64,000 nt of DNA from Cytospora piceicola (lineage: Eukaryota > Ascomycota > Sordariomycetes > Diaporthales > Cytosporaceae), in contig JALQBC010000019.1 in the NCBI GenBank assembly GCA_023375675.1, positions 310,001 to 374,000 of the forward strand. The letters are read 5' to 3'. Positions 1-10,700 of this stretch are shown here, piece after piece (within the stretch, counting starts at the first letter, position 1; each line of letters begins with the position of its first letter). The position numbers and the translations under genes are program-made. A model generated the notes under the pieces. The model saw nothing but the letters and a program-made list of their open reading frames with translations. It did not search any database and was not told the origin of the DNA.

Positions 1-93
1 CTGGCGTCTTCGAGAGGTCTTCTCTAAACTCTTCGCTTTCATTTATTCATAACCGTGCCGCGTACTTCTTTCCGTATGCTACCAAGTCCGATT

Positions 94-1477
94 CTAGACC
101 AACGCCATGCCAAATGCAAAGCCTAAACCGACAGGTATCATCCAGCCCACTGACCCGACCCCTTTCCTCACGCCACTGCCCGTCAACTCCTTCGCCACAC
201 TAGCCGTCGCACCACCCTTGGCAAGGAAACAACTCGCCGTGCCGCAGCCATACCCAGCCGGGCAACACCCGGCAGTCGCGCCGGCGCCCGAGGGGCACAG
301 CGACCACCCGCCCGCACACGCGGATGCGGCGGCAGAGGGAGGCACGTCCGTCAGGGGCACGGCGACCGTCTCGCCGCCGCTAGAGACGACGGCCGTGGAC
401 GCCGTGGGCGGGCAGGACGTGGTCTGGCAGTCGCGGCCGGTCTGGCAGCAGCCCCCGCCGTGCACCGCCGAGCAGCCGTAGAAGCCCGTCGGGCAGTAGT
501 CCGCCCGGGTGGTGCTGATGGAGGTCGGGCGGACCGGTGCGCCGGGGCTGGTGGGGCTTCCTGTCGGTGTTGGTGTCGCCGTCGTTGAGGTTTGGGTCTC
601 TGAGGAGGAGGATGTGGCGGGTGTTGTTGTGGTGGTGGTCTGGGCCTTTGAGGAGGTTGAGGGTGGACGGCTCGTAGAGGCGCTCGCCGATGAGGTCTGT
701 GATACGGTGATGGTGGTCACAGTTGTCGTAGGGGATCCGGCAATTACCGAAACAATAGTGCTTGTCTGCATCACTGTTGCTGTAGCAGTTGAGCTTTGCA
801 CGCCTGGCATCGGACGGTTAGCACAGCTCTTTTCCTTCTGGCCTCTAGGCATTTCGCCACTTACATCCAATACTGGCGCACACATAGCCATCGATGCAAC
901 ACCCCCCTCCAATATCCGACGGGCACCCTTCCTGGGATCCCGAGCAGGCGATCGACCCAGAGCAGCTTATGCCAACCGGGCAACACCCCACCGGCCCCAA
1001 GCCCGTGTCCGTGATCTGCACGCACTCCGTCCCCGTCTGGCAGCAGCTGTTTGGGTAGCCGACCGAGGAGCAGTTTGAGGTCCCCGTGGGACAGGCGTAG
1101 CCCCTCTTCTCCAGCCGTGCAATGGCATCCTTGGCCCTCTCCGACAGGTCCCGCCCGCTCGCGCCACCACCACCAGTGCCATCCCGCACGTCCAGCCCCG
1201 GATCGAAGTGTGGAGCGAAGGGTGCAAAGTATGGCATCGGTGCCGACGAGTTGGCCGCCAAGGGATCCTCCTCTCCACCTGCCGTGACGATCCCCGCCAC
1301 CTGGTCCTCCTCCGCAAAGGCGAGATACTCCTGGAGCAGCTTCTCTCCCGCGTCGGGGCTCATCTTCCGGATGGCTGTTGGGAGCCCACGGGCGTTGGCT
1401 TGGGCTTCCCCGACGTGGAACCCGACGAGCAGCAGCAGCGAGGCGGGGAGCCCCAGGAAAAATGAGAGAGGCCGCAT
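94..1477 (-). CDS. Secreted cysteine-rich GPI-anchored cell-wall protein
   Basis: Two exons, complement(865..1477 then 94..803), encode 440 aa. The 61-nt intron 804..864 has donor GTAAGT, a GCTAAC branch site and a CAG acceptor, and joining it keeps the reading frame. The protein starts with a signal peptide (about residues 1-26, Leu-rich core). It then has a Gly-rich segment, a first block of cysteine modules (about residues 125-205), a long Ser/Thr/Pro linker typical of O-mannosylated wall proteins, two more cysteine modules, and a hydrophobic C-terminus preceded by small residues that fits GPI attachment. The modules share a C-P-x-G ... CC-x-x-G-x-x-C pattern, reminiscent of granulin-like folds. 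N-glycosylation sequons (NSS, NCS) are present. The function is unknown; a role at the cell surface is inferred from architecture only. Confidence 0.8.
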
Positions 1478-2227
1478 TGCGGGTATGATCTATTGTTGGT
1501 TCAGGGAATTTTCCCACCTGCCTAGAAGGCGGCACGGATGGTATCGAGGGGTTGAAGCCCCCCTGTGGCTTACAGTAAGCGCAATTGCTACTAGAAGAGG
1601 CTTGGGAAGAAAGTGAAGGTTATCTCGTCGGAAGACCCATGGCATGTGCGGAACTGTAAACCGGACCGGGTTGAGTACCGAATCAATCGAAGCAATCAGA
1701 GAAGCACACAGGTCAAGCCCTGATGATGTGGACGTCGGCGAAGTTGGTGACCAGTCTCCGGTTGGGTTTGTGGTGGCTGGGAACGTGAGCTCGGGGCGCC
1801 GACCACCTCTTTGGCATTTACTATCGAGTGCGTTGGCCTGATTGTTTGCTACTGTTAATCGATGTCATAGTCTCACAAGTTGAGCAAAAAGGGAATTCGT
1901 GCCATTTTTGGTGATAATGGGCGGTGGCTATTTTAAAGTTACCTTTGGATCGTCCTGACAGCTGCAGGTCGAGCTGCAGGCTGCAGTAGCAGTGCAGCAG
2001 CGGATTTGCTTCTGCTTGGACTTTGATACTGAAAACATACTTACTTAAGTAAGTACCTACTAAATAGGTAGCCTCACTCGGCTCCAGTATAGATATCAGA
2101 ACCGACCGTATGGCACACGAGACCGACACCAAGTCTACCGACTTGTGAATATGAGAAATGATGTTGGGTATAATATTCTAGATGCATCTTTACGATACAA
2201 TATTCGTACACTTCTTCCATACAACCT
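1478..2227. other. Intergenic: upstream of the GPI-protein gene, downstream of MRM1
   Basis: No gene is supported here. Near 2033-2072 there is a short palindromic stretch built from ACTTACTTAAGTAAGT and CTACTAAATAGGTAG-type sequence. It resembles the dispersed TACCTAGGTA-like motifs seen elsewhere in the window. Confidence 0.6.
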
Positions 2228-4210
2228 TTAAAAGATCGCTCCCGCATCCTGCACAGGGTGGACGCTATCCCCAAAGGCCTTTGCCTTACCCTTGAGGAAT
2301 GCAGAACACAATAAGCCGGTCGCAACACTGACGTTCAAGCTGTCCACAACGGTCGACCCAGAGTGGTTGGGAATGCTGACCTCGATGTCAGATGCCCTCC
2401 TCAGCGCCCGGGAAAGTCCCTCGCCCTCGTTGCCCACGAGCAAAATGCAGGGGTGCTTTCGCAGGGGATCATCCTTCTCCACGTCCATGGTATCGACCTG
2501 GCGACGCGGCGACCCGGCGGTAGGTGCCACAGCCGCATAGACCCTCCACCCGTTCTCCCTAGATTCTTTGAGGAAGTCTTCGACAGACTCGACCGAGAAC
2601 ATGGTCAGGGTCTCGGCGGCTCCAGCCGAGGCCTTCAACACCACTGGCGTGACGGGCGCGGAGCCCTTTTTCGACACCGCAACGGCCGTTACGCCCATGA
2701 AGCTGGCTGTCCGGAGGATGGCGCCAAGGTTGCCTGGGTCGAGGACCTCATCTACCATCAGGACGAGCGGTTTGCGCGAGTCGGGCTCGGTGGGCACGAA
2801 CTCCGAAGTACCGTTGACCTGCGCCTCTTCGTAGGACTGATGTCCAGGGTCGACCTGGAAGCCCGGCCCGCCCTCGCCCTCGGAAACCTCTCCGAGGGCC
2901 TTGATGGGCATCTGTGGCAGGGGCGAGGCCTCGAGGACGTGGCCATTGTGTGGTCGGCTGCCGCTCATCTTGTTCAGCATCGGTAGTGCTGCTTCATCGA
3001 CGTAGTCGACCCTGATGCCCTTTCTTCTTGCCAAGTCTCCGATGGCCGTGTCTTTTTCGAGACTCTTGCTTCGACGGTCCTTGCCCTTGTATATGTACAG
3101 TCGGTAAAGTTTTCGGCGACTGGCATTCAGCGCGGCCTCGACGGTCGACGTTCCATACAAGAACTGGGATGCGGCAGTTGCGTAGGGCAATGATACTGGG
3201 CCCTCCTGCCTTGTTGGCTTCCTTTCCCATGCTGGGCCGGCCTCCTCGCCCTTTTCGCCCTCTTTACCCTTGTCGAATCTGTTGAACCTGTAGGAGCTGT
3301 TGGGTCTGTCGGAGCTTGGCTCGTCGGACCTTGTCCTCTCGGATCCGTATGAAGAGCGGAAGGATGGACTGCGGCTTCCGCCGTATTCCGGTGAATCAGA
3401 TGATCTCCGGCTCTCACGCGCGCTGCGGTCAAACCTGTCTCTACCACCTCCTTCAACCGGTGCACGTCGATCTCCTCGATCCTTCTCGCCCCATGCGGGA
3501 GCTCTTCCGAATCCTTCAGACGGTGCACGTTGGTCTCCCCCTCGGTCTCCACCCCGGTCCTTCTCGCCCCAGGCAGAGCCTTTGCCATAACCTTCAGTCG
3601 GTGCGCGTCGGTCTCCTCCCCGGTCTCCTCCCCGGGGCTTCTCGCCCCATGCAGGGGCCTTGCTCCTTCCTCCATAGGGCGTATCATTTGATCGACCAAA
3701 AGATTCCTTCTTTCGGGAATCCATAACGTTCCCGGAGTCTCCACCCATCATCTGACGGACGAAGTCGTCATGCTGTATATGTCCATCTTTTTTGACCTGT
3801 CCGTGTCCCTCCAGCCCGTCGAAGAGCTCCCCAGACTTGAACTTTTTCACAAGGCTTCCCTTGCCATAAGGATCTCGAGGATCGGCAAAACGAGCGGCCT
3901 TGCTCTTGCGCGATGGCCCCGGCTCCTCGGTGATGTCCTTCTTGCCCTTCCGTACCTTGTAGGTGATTGGGTTGCGCCGTGCGATCGCCCGCTGGCGGCG
4001 ACGCTCTTCTGGGCTTAGGTACTCTTCTTCATCGGGTCTTCGGCGAACTTCCTTGGAGCCTTGGGGTCTTATTCTGTCGGATTTTCGGATACCATCGTGA
4101 ATGGCGGAGAGTCGGGAGGCGTCCCGTTTGAAGGAGAGGGGGAGAGGGCGGAGGGCAAATGCTATGGCATGATTGCGCCCGAGCAGGGGCAGTTTTGTGA
4201 CAAAGCTCAT
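2228..4210 (-). CDS. MRM1: Mitochondrial 21S rRNA 2'-O-ribose methyltransferase (SpoU/TrmH family)
   Basis: A single exon encodes 660 aa. The C-terminal half is a SpoU/TrmH methyltransferase: an L30e-like substrate-binding segment starts near LYGTSTVEAAL (351-361). The three family motifs follow: DPGNLGAILR (491-500), LVGNEGEGLS (591-600) and SLNVSVATG (624-632). These form the knotted SAM-binding core. In yeast, Mrm1 methylates a conserved guanosine in the peptidyl-transferase loop of mitochondrial large rRNA. The N-terminus is basic and lacks acidic residues for about 28 residues, as expected for a mitochondrial presequence. Residues about 180-345 are a low-complexity Arg/Gly/Asp/Ser-rich insert containing three imperfect AWGEK-RGGDRGGD-RAP repeats, which makes this protein longer than the roughly 400-aa yeast enzyme. 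The gene is divergent from the remodeller gene, with 559 bp between the start codons. Confidence 0.9.
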   Translation of the reverse strand: MSFVTKLPLLGRNHAIAFALRPLPLSFKRDASRLSAIHDGIRKSDRIRPQGSKEVRRRPDEEEYLSPEERRRQRAIARRNPITYKVRKGKKDITEEPGPSRKSKAARFADPRDPYGKGSLVKKFKSGELFDGLEGHGQVKKDGHIQHDDFVRQMMGGDSGNVMDSRKKESFGRSNDTPYGGRSKAPAWGEKPRGGDRGGDRRAPTEGYGKGSAWGEKDRGGDRGGDQRAPSEGFGRAPAWGEKDRGDRRAPVEGGGRDRFDRSARESRRSSDSPEYGGSRSPSFRSSYGSERTRSDEPSSDRPNSSYRFNRFDKGKEGEKGEEAGPAWERKPTRQEGPVSLPYATAASQFLYGTSTVEAALNASRRKLYRLYIYKGKDRRSKSLEKDTAIGDLARRKGIRVDYVDEAALPMLNKMSGSRPHNGHVLEASPLPQMPIKALGEVSEGEGGPGFQVDPGHQSYEEAQVNGTSEFVPTEPDSRKPLVLMVDEVLDPGNLGAILRTASFMGVTAVAVSKKGSAPVTPVVLKASAGAAETLTMFSVESVEDFLKESRENGWRVYAAVAPTAGSPRRQVDTMDVEKDDPLRKHPCILLVGNEGEGLSRALRRASDIEVSIPNHSGSTVVDSLNVSVATGLLCSAFLKGKAKAFGDSVHPVQDAGAIF

Positions 4211-4769
4211 TGCATGTTCAGTAGTATGAAAAAGGAGGTCTGTAAAGGGAAAATAAAGGGTACAAGAGCAATTTGGTTTAGTTGGTTTCTGGAGAGGCAG
4301 AAAGAAGGACCCTTCCGCATTTTCTCTTCCATGTTCCGACTCCCAAAAATTCTTGCAGGGATTCCGAATTCTGGGTTTTGGCAGGCAACTTTTAGAAGGG
4401 CCTGGAGGGTTATCGCTGCGAATATATCCTTATCAGCCGGTTGATGGCCCCACCGACGCGGACGCGTCTAAGCTGATGTGGGAACACTTTAATGTAACGT
4501 CCAAGTTCAAACTACTGACCTATGCAAGTAGGTCTAAATCAACATTGCCGAGAACACTTCCTTGCCAACACTCTCAACCAAGCAACAAGGCGAGGGTTTG
4601 CTATTGAAATGTTATTTTCAAAGGTATGCGACTGTGCGCGCAATGTTATTTTTGCGATTGAAGGCTCATATTCTCATTGCGACAATCTACCAGATGATCG
4701 ATTCGATTTCCCGAGATCTGCTCCTACGATAAACTCGCGCCGATAGATCCGCGCCACGCACTCGACATT
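4211..4769. promoter_or_regulatory. Divergent promoter region, MRM1 / Mit1-like remodeller
   Basis: This 559-bp interval lies between two divergent start codons (4210 minus, 4770 plus), so it must carry both promoters. I see no convincing TATA box or known factor site. Confidence 0.5.
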
Positions 4770-7700
4770 ATGGCGGGCGCACAGAATTCCGACGACGAGC
4801 TGCTGGCTATGCTCCAGCCTTTGACCGCTCCGGATGAGTTCGTCTTCGAGACAGCTCTACCCCAGTTCGTAGATACCTCTGGTGAAGACGATGCGCCCCA
4901 AGCTCCCATGGCTCCCATGGCTCCTATGGCTCCTATGGCTCCCATGGCACCAATGGCACCAATGGCACCAATGGCACCAATGGAGCCCAACGAACTGGAG
5001 AGCCCAATTTTACCGCAAACGAATGGCCACAAAGAGGGAGAGGATGATAAGGAGAATGACGAGATAGAGTATGAGAGTCCTGCGAAACCTGCGACCAGGA
5101 GCCCTGCAAAACGCCCCGTCAAGAATCGCAGAAAAATTACACCAAAGCCGAAGGGCGGAGATGAATCAGGATATGAGAGCGCGGCTGAGCTTCTGAGGAG
5201 TCTAGTCAGATCTTCGAGCAGGATTCAAGGGAAGTCCAAACTGAACCGGCAGGAGGATGAGGAGGAGGACGACGACCACAACGAAGCAGACGAGAGCCCC
5301 GTCAAAGCCGTTCGGAGGCGTCCCAAACCTGCGGCTGAGGTCCCAGCGGAACCAACTCCGGAGCCAGAACCGGAACGGAAAGAGTTGAACTTCGAAGTCG
5401 TGATCAGCCCTTTGCTACCCCAAGCAGCGCAAGAATATACCCTAATACCTCCGGGAGACGAGATATACCGAGTGCTTGAGGTCATCCGGACGGGGGTTCC
5501 AGGGGAGGCTTGGCTGTCAGTGGAGTTTGAGGATGGGCGGATAGATCAGGTAAGCACATTTCTATACTGTGAAATATTCTCAAAATTTGTCGTTGCAGTC
5601 GTTGAAGAGCCCTCCCATTCTCAAGTGGGAAGGAAGTGTTTGTCTGCAGAACCCCTTGTTGTTACTTATTGGTGGGTTCGTCTGATCTTGCACAACCTCC
5701 TGCCCAAAGGGGTGGTTGCAGCTCTTGATCAACCTCCCTACTTCTTCACCCCTTCCAACACTCGGCACTATCAGTACCAACTGAATTACCTTTACACCTT
5801 TACAACCTTACACATCAAGACTTATCCCAAGGAACCGTCTGCGAATCATTCAGACGATTTCCCAGTGGAAGGGCCATTTATCATCAGCTTTTGCTGGAAT
5901 CCTTTGCAAGACTGCTATTACCTTGACTTCCATTATCCTACCAAGCTTTCAACCCACACGAGCTACTGAACTGTCATTTTTCTACGAAGGTGTTTTCTGG
6001 CTTCACCAGCCGAGATGGTATGCAAAACAGCAGAGATACTCCTTCAAGACACCCCAATTACGCTACTCTGGGGGTTTCCAGTGATTCCTCATGACTTCTC
6101 GCTACTTTTCACCTGATTTCTCGTGAGCTCTAGAGGGCAACTGAGCGCTGGGTTCCTAATACCTGATATGAGTTTCACACCCTTTTTCACATACCCCTTT
6201 CTCTTGGCAACACTGTCCACCCTACAGCAATACACTTCTTCCCTCACAACTCATTTCTGATAGTCTTGCCCTTTTTACACATCTTTGTCAATCACGTCTG
6301 TTAGCAGTCGACCAGACAGTTCCTTTATCTACCAGTACTCGGACTAACAATCAAGCAAAGGTCGCGTTCGACCAGCTCTCGAGCTACCCAAACGGTCGCC
6401 AGGCTCTTGCAAGACACAGAAGACCAGCGAAAATGGAATCCGATCTAGATGACTACCAGGACCTTAGCTTCAGTGGCAACCCCAAGAAGCGCAAGGGAGC
6501 CCAGGACCCTGACTTCGAGGTCAATGTGGAAGCGGACGAAGACGACGTCATGCTCGATGTCTCTGAGGACCTTGATGATAACGCAGAAGGCCTCATGCCC
6601 CCTGGTAAGCGCCGCAAACTGTACAGAAATGCCTCGTCCGGCCCATCGTCTAGAACCCGCCGAAGCGACCGAGATCGGTCTCCACAATCGGACGACGATG
6701 AGGACGACCAAGAGTCGGGCGATGAGTCCTATGGAGTACCCAAGAGAAAGCGGAGCCTGCGAAAACCCAGCAAACCTCGATCAAAGACGTACGACGATGA
6801 CATCGATGAACTTCAAAATGATGAGGATGATGACGGTGTGTTCATTGTAACGTCAGACATCCTGCCCGGGAAAAAGTCCCGGAGACGTGGCAACACTCGA
6901 AACATGAGAAACCGCGGCAAGTCCAACGCCTTTGGCAACCAAACTGGCGACGACATCGCATTCGAACGACCTCGCCGCTCCCAGAGAGACCACAAAACCA
7001 ACGGCACCATGGCAGAGCTTGGACTGGATGAGGAACTGTATGCTGTTGAAGATGACAAGCTACCAGCTGCTCCCAAAGCTTCCGGAGCCAAGGAAGCGTT
7101 CGAGTCCATACCAGGTGGACCGTTCAAGGATGCCCACTGTAGGAATTGTGATACCTGCGGCGGCGGCGTTCACGCTCCTAACAAAGGCATGATGATTTAC
7201 TGCCAAGGCTGTTCAATGTCGTACCATAAAGTTTGCCTTGGCTTCCGCAGCACCCGAGAGCATGCCGTAACAAAAGTCGGCCCTACGCAGTTCGTTCTGC
7301 AGTGTCGGCACTGCATTGGGGTTCGCAAGAAGAAGGATATCAGGGCCCCAAGCCTTGAGATCTGTCAGGTCTGCCAAGTTAAGGGCCCGGCATGCGACGC
7401 CTTCGCCCCGAAGCGCACGGCTACGCAAGAACAGAAGCTCCGCGAGGAGAACGGTGGAGAGGACCCTGTCAATCCCGTTGATCAGCACCTCTTGAACAAC
7501 CCGAACAATGTTCTTTTCCGATGCGTCGCATGTCACTGTGCCTACCACTTTGAGCATCTTGCACCGCTCAATAACAGCAAGATTGCTGGAGGCGATATTC
7601 GAGCCGATCGGTTGGCTAAGTACTCAACCGAGTGGAAGTGCAAGAATTGTCTGGACATGGTTGGAAAAGTCGACGCCTTAGTCGCTTGGCGACCCGTGAA

Positions 7701-10700
7701 CCGCGATGCCTACGTTGCCGGCCTTACTACTCTCGACCTGGTGGAAGACGCAAAGGAGTACCTCATTAGGTGGGCGGAACGGTCTTACGCCCATTGCGAA
7801 TGGAAGCCCGGCCCTTGGGTCTGGGGAGTGACGAATGGCGCGATGCGCAACGCTTTCCCCAAACGAAACGATGGCGCAAACTTGCTTCCAAAGTTTGACG
7901 AGAAGGAGGCCATCCCCGAGGAATATCTTCTTGCAGATGTGGTCTTGGACGTCAGGTACAAGGAAACATTCAAATTCGTGTCGAAGAAGGTAGATCTTGA
8001 AAAGACATGGATGATTGATCAGGCCCTGATCAAATTCGAAGGGCTGGATTATACTGAGGCTGTTTGGGACGAACCCCCTGACTACGACTCAGGCAATCGC
8101 TGGAAAGCCTTCATCTCGGCATATTCTGAATTCCTCAATGGCAAGCACTTCAAATCGGAGCCTGTTCAAAACATCAAGGAACGGCTCAAGAAGTTCCGAG
8201 AGTTGAATTTCCGGGAGGATATCGAGTTTGAGGATGGTACAAACGGCTCTCCCCAGCAACCCGATGCCTTGACTGGGACTCTGATGAAGTACCAGATCCA
8301 GGGACTGAACTGGATCTTGCACAGCTTCTGGGAGCAGCGGAGTGTCGTTCTGGCAGACGAGATGGGCCTCGGCAAGACCATTCAGGTCATCAGCTTGATG
8401 GCCGCCATCAGCTTGCAGGGTCCCCGGTGCTGGCCATGGCTTGTGGTCGTCCCCAACTCGACATGTCCCAACTGGCGCCGAGAAATTAAACAGTGGGCTC
8501 CGGACTTCCGAGTGGTGTGCTACCATGGCGGACGAGAAGCACAACGACTTGCATACAGACATGAACTCTTTCCTAACGGAAAGGACATGAAGGCCCATGT
8601 GGTAGTGATGTCCTACGACTCAGCTCAAGATGACAATACGAAGACTCTCTTCAAAAACGTCAATTGGATTGGCCTGGTTGTGGATGAGGGCCAACGACTC
8701 AAGAATGACGAGAACTTGTTGTATGGCGCCCTTCGTTCTATGAGGGTCCCATGGCGACTTCTACTTACTGGAACCCCGCTTCAGAACAATAAGCGTGAGC
8801 TGTTCAATCTCTTACAGTTCATTGATCCGACAAAGAATGCAGCACGGCTCGATGAGCAATTTGCTGATCTCACCAAGGACAACATCAGTGAGCTGCATGA
8901 CATGATCCGGCCTTACTTCCTTCGGCGGACCAAGGCGCAGGTTCTGAAGTTCCTACCTCCCATGGCACAGATTATACTCCCAGTGTCTATGTCGGTGGTG
9001 CAGGAGAAGCTTTGCAAGTCTATTATGGAGAAGAATCCCGAGCTGATTCGTGCCATTTTCGCAAAAGACAAGCTGAAGTCCAACGAACGGAGCAGCTTGA
9101 ACAATATTCTCATGCAGCTGCGGAAATGCCTCGGTCACCCCTTCCTCTACAGCGGGGCTGTTGAAGACAAGAACGTAGAGCCGGAGACCATGCATCAAAA
9201 CCTCGTCGAAGCATCTTCGAAATTCGTTCTTTTGGAACAGATGCTGCCAAAACTCCAGGAGCGTGGTCATCGTGTGCTTATTTTCAGTCAATTCCTAGGC
9301 ATGCTAGATATCATCGAGGACTTTCTGTCCGGAATCGGTTTCAAGTACCATCGACTTGACGGAAGTATTCCCAGTCTCGAGAGACAGAAGCGCATTGATT
9401 CTTTCAACGAGCCTGGTTCTGAATACTTCGCTTTTCTCCTCTCCACTCGAGCTGGAGGTGTGGGCATCAACTTGGCGACGGCAGATACGGTTATTATTCT
9501 CGATCCTGACTTCAATCCACACCAGGACATCCAGGCCTTGTCTCGAGCACATCGAATTGGTCAGAAGAAGAAAGTCCTGTGTTTTCAATTGATGACAAAG
9601 GGCAGCGTGGAGGAAAAGATCATGCAGATTGGAAGGAAAAAGATGGCCCTAGACCATGCCTTGATCGAGAGCATGGAAAAAAACGAGGATGAAGATCCTG
9701 GTGAGGACCTCGAATCTATCTTGAAGCACGGTGCCGAGGCTCTTTTCGGTGAAAACGAAAAGGAGCAAATCAAATACGATGCGGCGGCTATTGAAAAGCT
9801 ATTGGACAGGTCGCAGATGGCGACCACGCAGGCGGCTGATGATGACAAGTCTACCAAGACCCAGTTCTCCTATGCGCGGGTCTGGGAAAACAAGACTGGG
9901 GATCTTGCTGATGACATCCAGGCCGAAGAGAACCCCCAACTTGACATCAGTGTTTGGGACACGATCCTCAAACAGCGAGAGGAAGAGGCAAAGCGTCTGG
10001 CTGAAATAAACAAAGAGGTTCTTGGTCGCGGTGGCAGACGACGTCAGGTTAGTTCAAAGCAAATCCACTCATACTATGGAATATCAGCTAACACGATGCA
10101 GGTCGTCAAGTACACTGCGCAAGGCAACTACGGCCTCGAGGATCAGCCAGCTGCTGATGGCGACACCAAACTTGACTCTGACATCGACGAAGACTTCATT
10201 AGAAGTGAAGACTCAGAGAGCGACAATTCGCAAGACGGTAACGTTGGTTCTGATGCAAGCTTACATGGACAGGGCAAAGCCAAGAAAGGTACGGCGCGCT
10301 CGCGCAAGACTCCTCAGAAGAAGCAGTCTTCTAACAAGAACACCCCTCAGCCAACCCCCTCGAAGCGAGCAACCCCCCGAAAGGCCCGGACCCCCCGAAA
10401 ACCCGTGACGCCCCGAAAGAAGCCGACTCCACCAACACGCGCAACCCCCCGAAGCACAAAGAACAGGTCGCAGAGAAAAGGCCCCGCGGCCGCCCAAGAA
10501 GACACGATAGAGAAGCAAAGCAGCGAGATGGAACCGGCGACTCCACAAACCCCAACCAAGGACAGATCCAAGGGCAAGGGCAAAGGCAAGGCTCAAGCCG
10601 CGGACTCCAACCAATCCAGCAAGCCCAACCTCCTCAAGGCCCACAACGACCAACTTTCGTCATCCCAGTCCCCTCCGTCTCCGGAGGAGCCAGAGGCCCA

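Noticed and set aside
4770..5969. A separate 399-aa protein gene upstream of the remodeller
   Set aside because: The frame beyond 5549 follows a GTAAGC donor and reads like non-coding sequence. Exon 1 matches exon 2 of the remodeller in phase and sense.
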